Assembly: GCF_008973485.1 (NCBI RefSeq)
Contig: NZ_CP031223.1
Span: 3,806,001-3,870,000, forward strand
Origin: Psychrobacillus glaciei
Lineage (GTDB): Bacteria; Bacillota; Bacilli; Bacillales_A; Planococcaceae
Length of the DNA stretch: 64,000 bases
Reading direction: 5' to 3'
The position numbers and the translations under genes were made by a program. Below, in pieces: positions 7,738 through 16,716 of this stretch. Within the stretch, counting starts at the first letter, position 1. Every line of letters begins with the position of its first letter. The notes below the pieces were generated by a model that saw nothing but the letters and a program-made list of their open reading frames with translations, did no database searches and was not told where the DNA came from.

Positions 7738-8322
7738 CTATCTCATTTTCGATACATATGGATTGTCCGTTTCCCAAAACCGATATGGGTAGTGTACTGC
7801 ATCTCCACTATTATCGATACCTATTCTAGGTCCAGTAGAAATTGAAGGTAATTCCACACCTTCTGTTATGTACAAAGGCTTTTCCGTCCACTTTTTTCCG
7901 TAGTATTCCATCGTGATTCCTAATGCTTTTGTTAATTTGCCAGGGCCGTTTGTCCATTGTTTCATCGGGAGGTCATTTCGAAATTCTTTCATTTGTTCAA
8001 GACCTTCGATTGGTTCTACTGCTCGTATCAAAATGGCATTGGGTGTTCCTTCCACTCCAGCCACTACGTTAATCAGCGTATGTGTATGCATTTGGTACGT
8101 ATAAATAAGACCAGGTTCTCCAAACATCACTTCCGTGCGCTTTGTTCTTCGGTTTCCGAAACTATGCGCCGCTTTATCTTCCGCTCCCATGTATGCTTCC
8201 ACTTCCACAATTTTACCGACAAGTAATCCACTATTGTGCTCATGCACAATATATTTTCCTAATAATTTTTTTGCAAGTTCTAATGTTGGCTGATGAAAAA
8301 AAGTTGCATCAATTAGTTTCAA
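7738..8322 (-). CDS. yxlJ: 3-methyladenine DNA glycosylase, AAG/MPG family
   Basis: 194 residues, the usual length of bacterial AAG-type enzymes (B. subtilis YxlJ). It excises alkylated or deaminated purines in base-excision repair. Hallmarks: LAKKLLGKYIV, then VGKIVEVEAYMGAEDKAAHS with the catalytic Glu, the intercalating loop region (MFGEPGLIYTYQMH) and NGPGKLTKALGI. The ATG at 8322 is preceded by a weak site (TTTACTTAAATTG). Convergent with the GNAT gene. Confidence 0.93.
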   Translation of the reverse strand: MKLIDATFFHQPTLELAKKLLGKYIVHEHNSGLLVGKIVEVEAYMGAEDKAAHSFGNRRTKRTEVMFGEPGLIYTYQMHTHTLINVVAGVEGTPNAILIRAVEPIEGLEQMKEFRNDLPMKQWTNGPGKLTKALGITMEYYGKKWTEKPLYITEGVELPSISTGPRIGIDNSGDAVHYPYRFWETDNPYVSKMR

Positions 8323-8436
8323 TTTAAGTAAACCCCATTTTCTCTACTTCAAATGTTAATTCTTCTCTGAATTTCGGTTGTTTAATAGAAATAAGTTTTT
8401 TTACGCTTAAGTATAGACTTCCTATTCTATCCTCTA

Positions 8437-8961
8437 CTACTTTACACTTGTTAAACTCTCTAAAAAACCTTTTACTTCCTTTGGGCTTCGTAATATACAT
8501 ATATCTGATTTGACTTCCCTTAAAATCTCTACTATTCCTGGACGAGCGTCTCTCGGAAAACGCCAAACCCACTTCGCAAATGCTATATCTATTTTTTCCT
8601 CACAGCCAGGAGCCATATCAGAGCGGGTAGTTCCTCTGTAAGTCCATGCTCTCTTCAAAACTCTATACGTACATAGAAGTTTTGGGAAATCTAAGAAGAT
8701 AATTAAATCCGCATACTTGGCTCTTAACTCTAAAGTAGAATCAAAATTACCATCAATAATCCATTCATCCTCTTTTAATTTCTCTTGAATTTTTTCTCTA
8801 AATTCTGGCTTTGGAGTTGGAACCCATCCAGCGTTCCAAAAGAGTGCGTCTAAATGGATTAACGGTAATTGCCACTTTTCTGCCAGCTTTGTTGATAATG
8901 TCGATTTCCCTGCACCACTCGAGCCTATGATTAGGATTCTTTTATGTTTTAATTCTCCCAA
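8437..8961 (-). CDS. P-loop NTPase, FlaR-type (adenylate-kinase-like)
   Basis: 174 residues from a TTG at 8961, preceded by AGGGGAGTGGGGAC. Residues 8-22 hold the Walker A motif IIGSSGAGKSTLSTKL. Next come LIHLDALFW, the segment DEWIIDGNF and the lid-type arginine region (RVLKRAWTYRGTTRSDM). This architecture is found in proteins annotated as DNA topology modulation protein FlaR, which are probably small-molecule kinases; the true substrate is unknown. Its stop lies 115 bases upstream of the glycosylase start, so the two may be co-transcribed. Confidence 0.82.
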   Translation of the reverse strand: MGELKHKRILIIGSSGAGKSTLSTKLAEKWQLPLIHLDALFWNAGWVPTPKPEFREKIQEKLKEDEWIIDGNFDSTLELRAKYADLIIFLDFPKLLCTYRVLKRAWTYRGTTRSDMAPGCEEKIDIAFAKWVWRFPRDARPGIVEILREVKSDICILRSPKEVKGFLESLTSVK

Positions 8962-9022
8962 GTCCCCACTCCCCTTGTGTTACTATTTCTTCATTTTACT
9001 ATGTTTTAACTTCCAAACAAAA

Positions 9023-9052
9023 TGAAACCCGCTCCAATATAGAACGGGTTCA
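9023..9052 (-). terminator. Hairpin after niaP
   Basis: TGAAACCCG (9023-9031) pairs with CGGGTTCA (9045-9052) with one bulge. On the minus strand it is followed by TTTTGTTTG. Confidence 0.55.
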
Positions 9053-9056
9053 TAGA

Positions 9057-10259
9057 TTAATCTAATTCAACTTGTTTTGTCTCAGTGCCAAGGAATAGAA
9101 CTGCTAATACGCCAATGACGATGGCGATACAGAATATGCCGAAAATCCATCCGATTTCATATCCAGCAGTTACAAGAGACCCAACTAATAGAGGTCCTAA
9201 AATACCACCTACACGGCCAACAGAAGCAGCCATTCCAGAACCTGTTGCTCGAATAACAGTTGGATACTGTTCTGGGGAATAAGCATATAAAGCTCCCCAA
9301 GCTCCTAGGTTAAAGAATGACAAGAACATCCCCGAAACAATTAATGCTACAGTAGTATCAGCAGAACCAAATACAAATGCACTCGCTGCAGTTCCAAGTA
9401 AGTACGTAATTAATACAAATTTTCGACCAGCTTTTTCTATTAACCATGCTGCTGAGAAGTATCCAGGTAACTGTGCCAGTGTCATAATCAATACGTATTC
9501 AAAGCTCTTTATCAAACTGAAACCTTTTATTACCATGACACTTGGTAACCACAAGAACATTCCATAATAAGAAAATACGACCGTAAACCAAACAATCCAG
9601 AGCATTAAAGTCCGTTTCGCATATTTCTCGGACCATACTTCTTTCATATTTTGCATAATCGTTCTAGATTGTGTTTTCTTCTCCGTAAAGCGAGGAGAAT
9701 CTGGTAATTTAATACGTAAATAGATGGCGTAAAATGCTGGTAATGCAGTAATTACTAAAGCAATTCTCCAACCGTAAGCTGGAATAATAAAGTAAGCAAT
9801 TAGTGCTGATATTAGCCAGCCAGCAGCCCAAAAACTTTCTAATAATACAACGACTCTGCCTCTTTCTTTCGCTTCCACACTTTCAGAAACTAGCGTAGAC
9901 GCAACAGGAAGTTCCCCACCAAGCCCCATTCCCACGAAGAATCGTAATATTAAAAATGCTACCAATGTAGTTGTCAGCGCGGATAATCCTCCTGCGATAG
10001 AAAACAGCAATAACGTTAACATAAAAATCTTTTTCCTACCTACTTTATCAGCAAAAACGCCAAAAACTAATGCGCCAACTGCCATCCCAATAGAGTTCAC
10101 GCTTCCGATCCATCCCATTTGCACTGGAGTTAAACCCCAATCCGCAGCCAGCGCTGCAATAACGAAAGATAGAATTCCTACGTCCATTGCATCAAACATC
10201 CATGCTAGTCCCGCAATTCCTAGTAATTTATTCTTTGATAACGAATTCTTTTTACGCAT
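9057..10259 (-). CDS. niaP: Niacin permease NiaP, MFS superfamily
   Basis: 400 residues with 12 predicted spans. The beginning LLGIAGLAWMFDAMDVGILS, the A-loop FGVFADKVGRKKIF and the segment GMGLGGELPVASTLVSE closely match B. subtilis NiaP (YceI), an importer of nicotinate and nicotinamide for NAD synthesis. The cytoplasmic loop after TM6 begins LPDSPRF. The ATG at 10259 follows AGGGGATAGAT. Two direct TCTTTACAT repeats upstream (10272-10302) may bind the NAD-pathway repressor NiaR. Monocistronic. Confidence 0.88.
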   Translation of the reverse strand: MRKKNSLSKNKLLGIAGLAWMFDAMDVGILSFVIAALAADWGLTPVQMGWIGSVNSIGMAVGALVFGVFADKVGRKKIFMLTLLLFSIAGGLSALTTTLVAFLILRFFVGMGLGGELPVASTLVSESVEAKERGRVVVLLESFWAAGWLISALIAYFIIPAYGWRIALVITALPAFYAIYLRIKLPDSPRFTEKKTQSRTIMQNMKEVWSEKYAKRTLMLWIVWFTVVFSYYGMFLWLPSVMVIKGFSLIKSFEYVLIMTLAQLPGYFSAAWLIEKAGRKFVLITYLLGTAASAFVFGSADTTVALIVSGMFLSFFNLGAWGALYAYSPEQYPTVIRATGSGMAASVGRVGGILGPLLVGSLVTAGYEIGWIFGIFCIAIVIGVLAVLFLGTETKQVELD

Positions 10260-10271
10260 ATCTATCCCCTG

Positions 10272-10302
10272 TCTTTACATCTGTCGTGCAATATCTTTAC
10301 AT
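10272..10302. promoter_or_regulatory. Direct repeat upstream of niaP, candidate NiaR site
   Basis: TCTTTACAT occurs at 10272-10280 and 10294-10302, 22 bases apart, within 45 bases of the niaP start. In Bacillales niaP is a member of the NiaR regulon, so a repressor site is expected here. The exact motif match is not verified. Confidence 0.45.
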
Positions 10303-10433
10303 GAATAGTATACGCATCGAATCGTAAACTATCAATAGAAATTTAATCTTGTTTTTTATACTTTATTAAGGTAGAATGTCCTTTATGGAAATACATATGT
10401 TTATTTAAGAAGAACAGAGAGGCGGATATCATC

Positions 10434-11489
10434 ATGGCTTGGCAAGGTTTAATGGAAGAATATAAAGAATTTTTACCTATAACAGAAAAAACTCCTAAAT
10501 TATCATTACACGAGGGAAATACGCCTCTTATTAAACTAGATAACTTGTCAAAAGAACTAGGAATAGAACTTTACGGAAAAGTGGAAGGGGCAAACCCTAC
10601 TGGATCATTTAAAGATCGCGGGATGGTATTTGCTGTAGCTAAAGCAATGGAAGAAGGGAGCAAATGCGTTATTTGTGCTTCTACAGGAAACACTTCCGCT
10701 GCCGCAGCTGCTTACGCTGCTCGTGCCGGGATAAAATCCGTCGTAGTGATTCCAAAAGGAAAAGTTGCGCTTGGTAAATTAGCCCAAGCTTGCATGTATG
10801 GTGCTAAAATTATTGAGATTGATGGAAACTTTGACGATGCATTACAAATCGTTCGGAAAGTCAGCGAAACAACACCTGTTGCATTAGTAAACTCGGTCAA
10901 TCCATACCGTCTAGAAGGACAAAAAACAGCTGCCTTTGAAATTGTAGATGCCCTTGGTTCTTCTCCTGATATTTTATGTATTCCGGTTGGTAATGCAGGA
11001 AATATAAGTGCCTATTGGAAAGGATTCAAAGAATATAATAAAGTAAAGCAATCTGGTTTACCAAAAATGTACGGGTTTGAAGCAGAAGGTTCAGCGGCAA
11101 TCGTACAAGGTACACCAATTGCTAATCCAGAAACAATTGCAACAGCGATTCGAATTGGAAATCCTGCGAGTTGGTCATTAGCAGAAGCTGCACGGGATGA
11201 ATCAGGTGGAATTATTGACTCTGTAACAGATGAGGAGATTCTACATGCTTATCAATTGATTGCTAGTCGTGAAGGTCTGTTTGTAGAACCTGGATCCGCC
11301 GCTTCACTTGCTGGGGTTATTAAATCCGTGAAAAACGGAAAAATTCCCGTTGGTAGCAAAGTGGTAACAATCTTTACTGGTAACGGCTTAAAAGATCCAG
11401 ATACCGCTATGCAAGTTTCTACAGTCGATTTAGTATCTTTAAAAAATGATGAGGAAGAAATTCGTCGATATATCGAGGGCGTTTTATGA
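10434..11489 (+). CDS. thrC: Threonine synthase
   Basis: 351 residues. PLP enzyme converting O-phosphohomoserine to threonine, the last step of the pathway. The PLP lysine is K60 in [11 protein letters not shown]. Also visible are [17 protein letters not shown], the phosphate-binding loop in [14 protein letters not shown] and the C-terminal FTGNGLKDP. The ATG at 10434 follows GAGGCGG. The stop overlaps the thrB start (ATGA), so the two are translationally coupled. Unlike B. subtilis hom-thrC-thrB, no homoserine dehydrogenase gene precedes it. No T-box is visible in the 170-base leader. Confidence 0.97.
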   Translation: MAWQGLMEEYKEFLPITEKTPKLSLHEGNTPLIKLDNLSKELGIELYGKVEGANPTGSFKDRGMVFAVAKAMEEGSKCVICASTGNTSAAAAAYAARAGIKSVVVIPKGKVALGKLAQACMYGAKIIEIDGNFDDALQIVRKVSETTPVALVNSVNPYRLEGQKTAAFEIVDALGSSPDILCIPVGNAGNISAYWKGFKEYNKVKQSGLPKMYGFEAEGSAAIVQGTPIANPETIATAIRIGNPASWSLAEAARDESGGIIDSVTDEEILHAYQLIASREGLFVEPGSAASLAGVIKSVKNGKIPVGSKVVTIFTGNGLKDPDTAMQVSTVDLVSLKNDEEEIRRYIEGVL

Positions 11490-12406
11490 GTAAAAAGTGG
11501 ACAATTTCCATACCAGCAAGTACCGCTAATTTAGGGCCCGGTTTTGACTCAATAGGAATTGCGTTGGATAAATATTTAGATCTTGATGTAGAGGTTGCTA
11601 CGGAGTGGAAAATCAATCATTTATCAGATAATTTACCCGTTATTCAAAATCCTGATGAGCATTTAATTGTCCAAGCTGCTCAAAAAACAGCGCAAATGCA
11701 TGGGCTTACATTACCTGCTTGCCATTTAAACGTGACAAGTGAAATTCCACTTGCCCGCGGAATGGGGAGTAGTGCATCGGCTATTGTTGCAGGGATAGAA
11801 GTTGCTAACCAGGTACTAGATCTTCAGCTTACACCCCATGATAAATTGAAAGTAGCAACTTTAATAGAGGGTCATCCCGATAATGCTGCTGCTTCCATTT
11901 TTGGTGGATTTACTATTTCATCCTGTGCAGAAAATGGTGAAATCAACGTGTTTCATACTGCTAATATTGGCGCCGCTTTTGTTTTATTCATACCAAATTT
12001 CGAATTAAAAACAGAAAAAGCTAGAGATGCCTTACCGAATAGTTATACTCGTAAGATAGCTGCTCAAGCTAGCGCAACAGCAAACTTGTTAACAGCTGCA
12101 CTCCTAACTCAGTCATTCGAACAAGCGGGAACGTATATGGAGCAGGATTTGTTTCATGAACCATATCGTCTAGACCTAATTCCTGAAAGCAGAGAAATTA
12201 TCCTTGAGGCTAAGAAGGCTGGGGCATTTGGAACTTGCATAAGTGGTGCCGGGCCAACCCTTCTCTCCCTTGTTCAAAAAGGGACAGAAGAAAATTTTAT
12301 CTCTAACTTAAATGGCAAGTTCCCTAACTTCGAACTCACCCAGGTTGGAATGAATATAACAGGAACAATAGTTTCTATCTATACAGAAGGCAGTGCAGCT
12401 AACTAA
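11486..12406 (+). CDS. thrB: Homoserine kinase
   Basis: 306 residues, GHMP kinase family. It phosphorylates homoserine with ATP and supplies the ThrC substrate. The N-terminal motif [20 protein letters not shown] and the ATP-binding loop [11 protein letters not shown] (89-99) are typical. The C-terminal motif [17 protein letters not shown] completes the active site. It starts inside the last codon of thrC (ATGA overlap) and shares its stop region with the operon terminator. Confidence 0.97.
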   Translation: MSKKWTISIPASTANLGPGFDSIGIALDKYLDLDVEVATEWKINHLSDNLPVIQNPDEHLIVQAAQKTAQMHGLTLPACHLNVTSEIPLARGMGSSASAIVAGIEVANQVLDLQLTPHDKLKVATLIEGHPDNAAASIFGGFTISSCAENGEINVFHTANIGAAFVLFIPNFELKTEKARDALPNSYTRKIAAQASATANLLTAALLTQSFEQAGTYMEQDLFHEPYRLDLIPESREIILEAKKAGAFGTCISGAGPTLLSLVQKGTEENFISNLNGKFPNFELTQVGMNITGTIVSIYTEGSAAN

Positions 12407-12422
12407 CTGTGCCGCCTTTTTT
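12388..12422 (+). terminator. Terminator of thrCB
   Basis: AGGCAGTGCAG (12388-12398) pairs with CTGTGCCGCCT (12407-12417), with one mismatch and two wobbles, followed by TTTTTT. The left arm lies inside the last codons of thrB. Confidence 0.85.
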
Positions 12423-12493
12423 CGTATCAATTATACTTTTAGCTGCTTAGCATTAATAATGAAAAAGTGGAAATTTCATGTATCGACCCAAAC

Positions 12494-13147
12494 CTAATAT
12501 TTCATAGTACTGACGTATTTACCGATCTTCCTCCAATCTTCCTCTATAAAATCTCTGTTAGAAGGACGATAAAAAACGGCAGCTGGATGATACGTTGGAA
12601 TGATCCTATATTTTTCATCCGACCATATATACTCATCTCTTTCAAGTGAAGCTAAATGTCTCACCGCATGTTCAAGTACTTGTCCGTGCAAATTAGATAC
12701 TTTCGCATCTTTGCCAAGTAGACGCTGCAACCCAACATTTCCTAATGTCACAAGGACTAGTGGTGCTATGTTTTTAATTTCAAAATCGAGTAATGGTGCA
12801 TGCGCAGTAATTTCTTGCTTTGTCGGAGGACGATTATATTTTCTTTTTGTTATTTCACCATTTCTCATTTTTTTCTCTTTCCACATATACGGTCTACTTC
12901 TAACGGCACTGGTCATATAAACGTCATCTCTTGTAAGATTGACGCTTTTTAGAGATTTTTCTAGCTCATCTCCTGCTCTACCGATGAAAGGTATACCATG
13001 TATAGCTTCATTTTCTCCCGGCGCTTCTCCTATTAACAAAATTGCAGGATTTTTGGGACCTTTCCCTTTGACGAAGCCTTCTACAGGAAAACCTTCTATT
13101 CTTTTCATCCCAAGTGCAACTAAATCATCTGTCAACTCGAACAGCAA
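12494..13147 (-). CDS. Uracil-DNA glycosylase superfamily protein, family 4-like, without cysteines
   Basis: 217 residues from a TTG at 13147 with GAGGAGG 7 bases upstream. Motif 1 is LLIGEAPGENEAIHGIPFIG and motif 2 is IPTYHPAAVF, as in family 4 and 5 uracil-DNA glycosylases, so uracil removal in base-excision repair is likely. Classical family 4 enzymes hold a 4Fe-4S cluster through four cysteines, but this protein contains no cysteine at all. A charged insert (KEKKMRNGEITKRKYNRPP) sits after the strand YMTSAVRSRP. Similar proteins are annotated in relatives, but activity should not be assumed. Confidence 0.82.
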   Translation of the reverse strand: MLFELTDDLVALGMKRIEGFPVEGFVKGKGPKNPAILLIGEAPGENEAIHGIPFIGRAGDELEKSLKSVNLTRDDVYMTSAVRSRPYMWKEKKMRNGEITKRKYNRPPTKQEITAHAPLLDFEIKNIAPLVLVTLGNVGLQRLLGKDAKVSNLHGQVLEHAVRHLASLERDEYIWSDEKYRIIPTYHPAAVFYRPSNRDFIEEDWRKIGKYVSTMKY

Positions 13148-13164
13148 GATATGTCCTCCTCTAA

Positions 13165-13194
13165 AAAATCCTTCCCTGAAAAGGAAAGGATTTT
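13165..13194 (-). terminator. Terminator of the PAP2 gene
   Basis: AAAATCCTTCCC (13165-13176) pairs with GGAAAGGATTTT (13183-13194). On the minus strand the right side ends in TTTTTT. It overlaps the stop codon of the PAP2 gene. Confidence 0.75.
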
Positions 13195-13804
13195 ACAATT
13201 TAATCTTTGGAACGTTTTTCTTACGGTATTCATACCACAATGCAACGATAACGAACCATGTATACCCTGCCAACCACCCCGCAAATACATCTGAGGCAAA
13301 ATGTCGACTTTCTGCAATTCGAGATAAACCAATCATCATTGTTAGGAGTACAGCACCAAACCAAATAAACATACGAGTTTTTTTATCTGATTGATATTCT
13401 GTTAGAAAATATGCAACGGTGAATACATATAATAATCCGACCATTGCATGCCCAGATGGAAAACTAAAACTCTCTAGTTGATGCGGAACATCTGGTCGAG
13501 CCCGCTGTACCCATTTTTTTAATAATTGATTGAGCACATTTCCTACACCAACCGTAAACAATCCAAACAGCATGCCTCGATAGTTTTTCGAATGAATCCA
13601 TAAATATGCAAATAATAGTAGCATAATAATAATTACAAATGCAGTTTCGCCTAAATAATGAAATGGAATGATAAATTGATTGCCACTAAGTAACCCCGAC
13701 ATTTTGTGATCAAGCGCAACCACCTCATCCTTAGTAAACGTTAAAAAGAAAGAAACAAAACCTAATAACGAGGCTAGTCCAAGCGGATAAAACCATTTTT
13801 TCAT
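13193..13804 (-). CDS. PAP2-family membrane phosphatase
   Basis: 203 residues from the ATG at 13804 with GGAGGGGA upstream. Six predicted spans. The three phosphatase signature motifs are present: KKWVQRARP, FPSGHAM and SRIAESRHFASDV, the last carrying the catalytic His-Asp. Family members remove phosphate from lipid phosphates such as undecaprenyl pyrophosphate or phosphatidylglycerophosphate at the outer membrane face. The substrate cannot be told from sequence. B. subtilis YodM/PgpB-type proteins are the nearest group. Confidence 0.87.
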   Translation of the reverse strand: MKKWFYPLGLASLLGFVSFFLTFTKDEVVALDHKMSGLLSGNQFIIPFHYLGETAFVIIIMLLLFAYLWIHSKNYRGMLFGLFTVGVGNVLNQLLKKWVQRARPDVPHQLESFSFPSGHAMVGLLYVFTVAYFLTEYQSDKKTRMFIWFGAVLLTMMIGLSRIAESRHFASDVFAGWLAGYTWFVIVALWYEYRKKNVPKIKL

Positions 13805-13880
13805 ATAATCCCCTCCCTCTTCCATTAGAAAAAGTATAAGCTAGATATTCGTTATGTACAATGAAAAAGGATGGCTCCTT

Positions 13881-13929
13881 GATTAACCGATGTTGCTGCT
13901 CGATTGAGTGATTATGCCGAAAGATTGAG
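13881..13929. repeat. 21-bp periodic array C (keyword GATTGAG)
   Basis: GATTAAC at 13881, GATTGAG at 13902 and GATTGAG at 13923 are spaced by exactly 21 bases. The array lies between the PAP2 gene and the yclQ terminator. Confidence 0.6.
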
Positions 13930-13951
13930 CGTTTCACCCAAAAAAGCAAAA

Positions 13952-13982
13952 ATCCACGAGGAATTGCTCCCCGTGGACTTTT
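13952..13982 (-). terminator. Terminator of yclNOPQ
   Basis: ATCCACGAGGA (13952-13962) pairs with TCCCCGTGGACT from 13968. On the minus strand it is followed by TTTTTG. Confidence 0.8.
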
Positions 13983-13991
13983 ATTTCTTTC

Positions 13992-14987
13992 TTATTTCAA
14001 TGCTTCTAGTACAGCATCAATTTTAGCATTCTCTGATTCAATACCGCCGCCCGACAAGTACCAAACTTCTGGATTTAAGTAATAGATTTTGCCATTTTTA
14101 GCCGCGTTTGTTTTACCAACAATGTCATTTTCAATTGCTGCTTTTGTACCTGATTCTCCTTCAGTTACTACTGCGTCTCGATCTACTACGAAAAGAATAT
14201 CTGGGTTTTTCTCCAAAACGTATTCATACGAAACGCTTTGCCCATGTGTAGAAACTTCCAGGTTTTCATCAACGGCTTTTACACCATATGCATCATGGAT
14301 TACACCGAAACGTGAACCAGGGCCATAAGCACTTAATTCACCTTCAGATGCAAGGACGATTAAAGCTTTATCATCTAAACTAGCTGTTTTTTCTTTTACT
14401 TCCACAAGTTTTGCATCAATTTTTTCTAATGCTGCAGTCGCTTCTGCTTCTTTACCGAATATTTTACCAGCTAATGCTGTATTTGCTTTAAATGAATTTA
14501 CATAGTCAGCAGTGTTTAAACCAACAAAAACGGTTGGAGCAATTTTACTTAATTCTTCATATGCGTCAGCTTGACGACCGGAAATGAAAATTACATCTGG
14601 TTTCATTGCACTGATTGCTTCGAAATCCGGCTCTTTCAATGCGCCAGCATTTTTGTAAGTAGCTTCATCTGCATATTTGCTTAAGTATTTCGGTAAACTG
14701 CTTTGTGATACGGCAGTTACGTCAACTCCAAGTGAATCTAACGTATCTAGGAAACCGTAGTCAAATACAACAACTGTTTCAGGTTTTGCATCAAGTGTTA
14801 CTTCTTTATATCCTTCTGGTTGTGCAATTGTTAATGGAAAAACAGAAGCTTCTTCTGTTGCTCCCTCTGTAGAAGCACCCTCATTTGCTTTTGAAGTATC
14901 TTCAGTTGCTTCATTTTTCGAACCACATGCAGCTAATAATAGTACTAGCATTGCAAAAATCACCGATAATAATTTCCAGTTTTTCAT
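13992..14987 (-). CDS. yclQ: Siderophore ABC transporter, substrate-binding lipoprotein
   Basis: 331 residues. Lipoprotein signal peptide with lipobox LLAAC (Cys near residue 21), a Ser/Thr/Glu-rich linker, then a class III (TroA/FhuD-like) binding fold: PETVVVFDYGFLDTLDSLGV, PDFEAISAMKPDVIFISGRQ and a C-terminal NGKIYYLNPEVWYLSGGG. It is the last gene of a four-gene operon in the same order as B. subtilis yclNOPQ, whose YclQ binds petrobactin and related catecholates. It should deliver ferric siderophore to the permease at the outer membrane face. Good AAAGGAG site; terminator downstream. Confidence 0.92.
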   Translation of the reverse strand: MKNWKLLSVIFAMLVLLLAACGSKNEATEDTSKANEGASTEGATEEASVFPLTIAQPEGYKEVTLDAKPETVVVFDYGFLDTLDSLGVDVTAVSQSSLPKYLSKYADEATYKNAGALKEPDFEAISAMKPDVIFISGRQADAYEELSKIAPTVFVGLNTADYVNSFKANTALAGKIFGKEAEATAALEKIDAKLVEVKEKTASLDDKALIVLASEGELSAYGPGSRFGVIHDAYGVKAVDENLEVSTHGQSVSYEYVLEKNPDILFVVDRDAVVTEGESGTKAAIENDIVGKTNAAKNGKIYYLNPEVWYLSGGGIESENAKIDAVLEALK

Positions 14988-15004
14988 TTTTAAAATCTCC
15001 TTTT

Positions 15005-15766
15005 TTATGAATTAAAATATACACAGATTCTGCAACTATCCATTTCTTGAATTGGAATATCCATGTCATAAATCTCTTTTAAAGCATCTGAGTTAATAAT
15101 CTCATGGGTTGGACCATCTTTGATCACACGTCCGTCTTTCAACGCAACAATATAATCCGAGTATACAGATGCAAAGTTAATGTCGTGCAATACAATTACA
15201 ACCGTTTTCCCAAGCTCTGTTACAAGCTTTCGAAGAATCTTCATAATTTGAACAGAATGCTTCATATCCAAATTGTTTAAAGGTTCATCTAATAAAATAT
15301 ATTCTGTGTCTTGAGCAATAACCATCGCGATGAAAGCACGCTGACGTTGACCACCAGAAAGCTCGTCTAAGTAGCGATTTTCTATATCAGCTAAGTTCAT
15401 ATACTCAATTGCTTTGTCGACCATTTTTATATCTTCTGCATTTAAACGTCCTTTGGAATAAGGAAAACGTCCAAACGAAACTAACTCACGAATAGTTAAA
15501 CGTACATTCATATAGTTCGATTGTTTCAAAATGGATACGCGTTTGGAGAAGTCGTTGGATTTCCATTTACGTACATCTGATTTATCTAATAAGACCTCAC
15601 CAGTGTCCGCATCTAATAAACGACTCACCATTGACAAAAGTGTTGATTTTCCAGCTCCATTAGGACCAATAAACGAAGTAATTTTCCCCGACTGAATATT
15701 CACACTAACATTGTCCACTACTGGCTTTTTAGCAAAATACTTGGTTACCTCTTTTAATTGGATCAT
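15005..15766 (-). CDS. yclP: Siderophore ABC transporter, ATPase
   Basis: 253 residues, FepC-like. Walker A GPNGAGKSTLL, signature LSGGQRQRAF and Walker B YILLDEPLNNLD are intact, with the switch His in VLHDINFA. It powers import through YclN and YclO. The start codon overlaps the yclO stop (ATGA), and yclQ follows 17 bases after its stop. Confidence 0.95.
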   Translation of the reverse strand: MIQLKEVTKYFAKKPVVDNVSVNIQSGKITSFIGPNGAGKSTLLSMVSRLLDADTGEVLLDKSDVRKWKSNDFSKRVSILKQSNYMNVRLTIRELVSFGRFPYSKGRLNAEDIKMVDKAIEYMNLADIENRYLDELSGGQRQRAFIAMVIAQDTEYILLDEPLNNLDMKHSVQIMKILRKLVTELGKTVVIVLHDINFASVYSDYIVALKDGRVIKDGPTHEIINSDALKEIYDMDIPIQEMDSCRICVYFNS

Positions 15767-16716
15767 GTCGCAGCTCGACTCTCCTTTAATAACAAGTAGA
15801 TGAAGTAAATTCCACCGAGAAAGTTAATAATTACGCTCAATGTAGTATCGAACGTGAAAATTCTTTCAACAATCCACTGGCCACCGATTAATGCAACTAA
15901 GCTCATTAAACTGGCTCCTATAATTAGTACCGAATGTTTGTATGTGTTAAAAAACTGATACGATAAATTCGCAACGATTAAGCCAAAAAATGTTATAGGC
16001 CCAACAAGAGCTGTAGAAGTAGCGATTAAAACAGCGGACAACACCAGCATACTTTTGACTATTTTATCGTAATCCACGCCAAGATTTATTGCATTGTCAC
16101 GTCCTAGAGACAGTACATCCAACTCTCTAATAGTGCGCCAACCGTAAATAATGCTTAAGACTATAATTATCATCGCAAGCCAGACTAGGTCTCCATTTAC
16201 GTTGTTAAAGCTTGCAAACATTTTATTCTGTAAGCTTGTAAATTCATTTGGATCAATGAGCACTTGAAGAAAAGTTGTAATGCTTCCCAAGAAGGTACCA
16301 ATAATAATTCCAACAAGAAGTAAGAAATAAATTGGGCGTTTGCCGGCATTAAACAAAAAGCGATATAGCAATAATGCAAATACAATCATCGCTATAACAG
16401 AAATAAAGAAATTATAATTTTTGTTAATGACTAAAATAGACATCGAACCAAAAAAATAATAAATAAATGTCTGTACCAACATATAAAGCGAATCAAGACC
16501 CATTACACTCGGTGTTAAAATACGATTATGTGTGATTGTTTGAAAAATCACTGTGGAATAGGCAATCGCTACACCTGTGAGTGCCATCGCTAACACTTTA
16601 ATCGCTCGACGTGGCAGCGCATAATCATAATTTCCATTCAATCCTTGAAATAAGTACAATGCTACACAGACTACGACCAGTGATACCAATAAGATCATTT
16701 TTCTGCTGTTACGCAT
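15763..16716 (-). CDS. yclO: Siderophore ABC transporter, permease
   Basis: 317 residues from the ATG at 16716 (MRNSRKMI), which has a GGGGG site; a further upstream reading lies inside yclN. FecCD-type permease with about nine spans. Conserved segments are ITHNRILTPSVMGLDSLY (the coupling region with N-R-I-L-x-P), GRDNAINLGVDYDKI and GPITFFGLIVANLSY. It pairs with YclN as a heterodimer. It overlaps yclN by 8 bases and yclP by 4. Confidence 0.93.
   Translation of the reverse strand: MRNSRKMILLVSLVVVCVALYLFQGLNGNYDYALPRRAIKVLAMALTGVAIAYSTVIFQTITHNRILTPSVMGLDSLYMLVQTFIYYFFGSMSILVINKNYNFFISVIAMIVFALLLYRFLFNAGKRPIYFLLLVGIIIGTFLGSITTFLQVLIDPNEFTSLQNKMFASFNNVNGDLVWLAMIIIVLSIIYGWRTIRELDVLSLGRDNAINLGVDYDKIVKSMLVLSAVLIATSTALVGPITFFGLIVANLSYQFFNTYKHSVLIIGASLMSLVALIGGQWIVERIFTFDTTLSVIINFLGGIYFIYLLLKESRAAT

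Noticed and set aside
8324-8572. 82-codon open reading frame on the minus strand overlapping the FlaR-type gene
   Set aside because: Most of it lies in another frame of a well-supported P-loop gene, there is no ribosome site, and the protein resembles nothing known to me.
10330-10433. T-box or other riboswitch before thrC
   Set aside because: No T-box sequence, no terminator and too short a leader.
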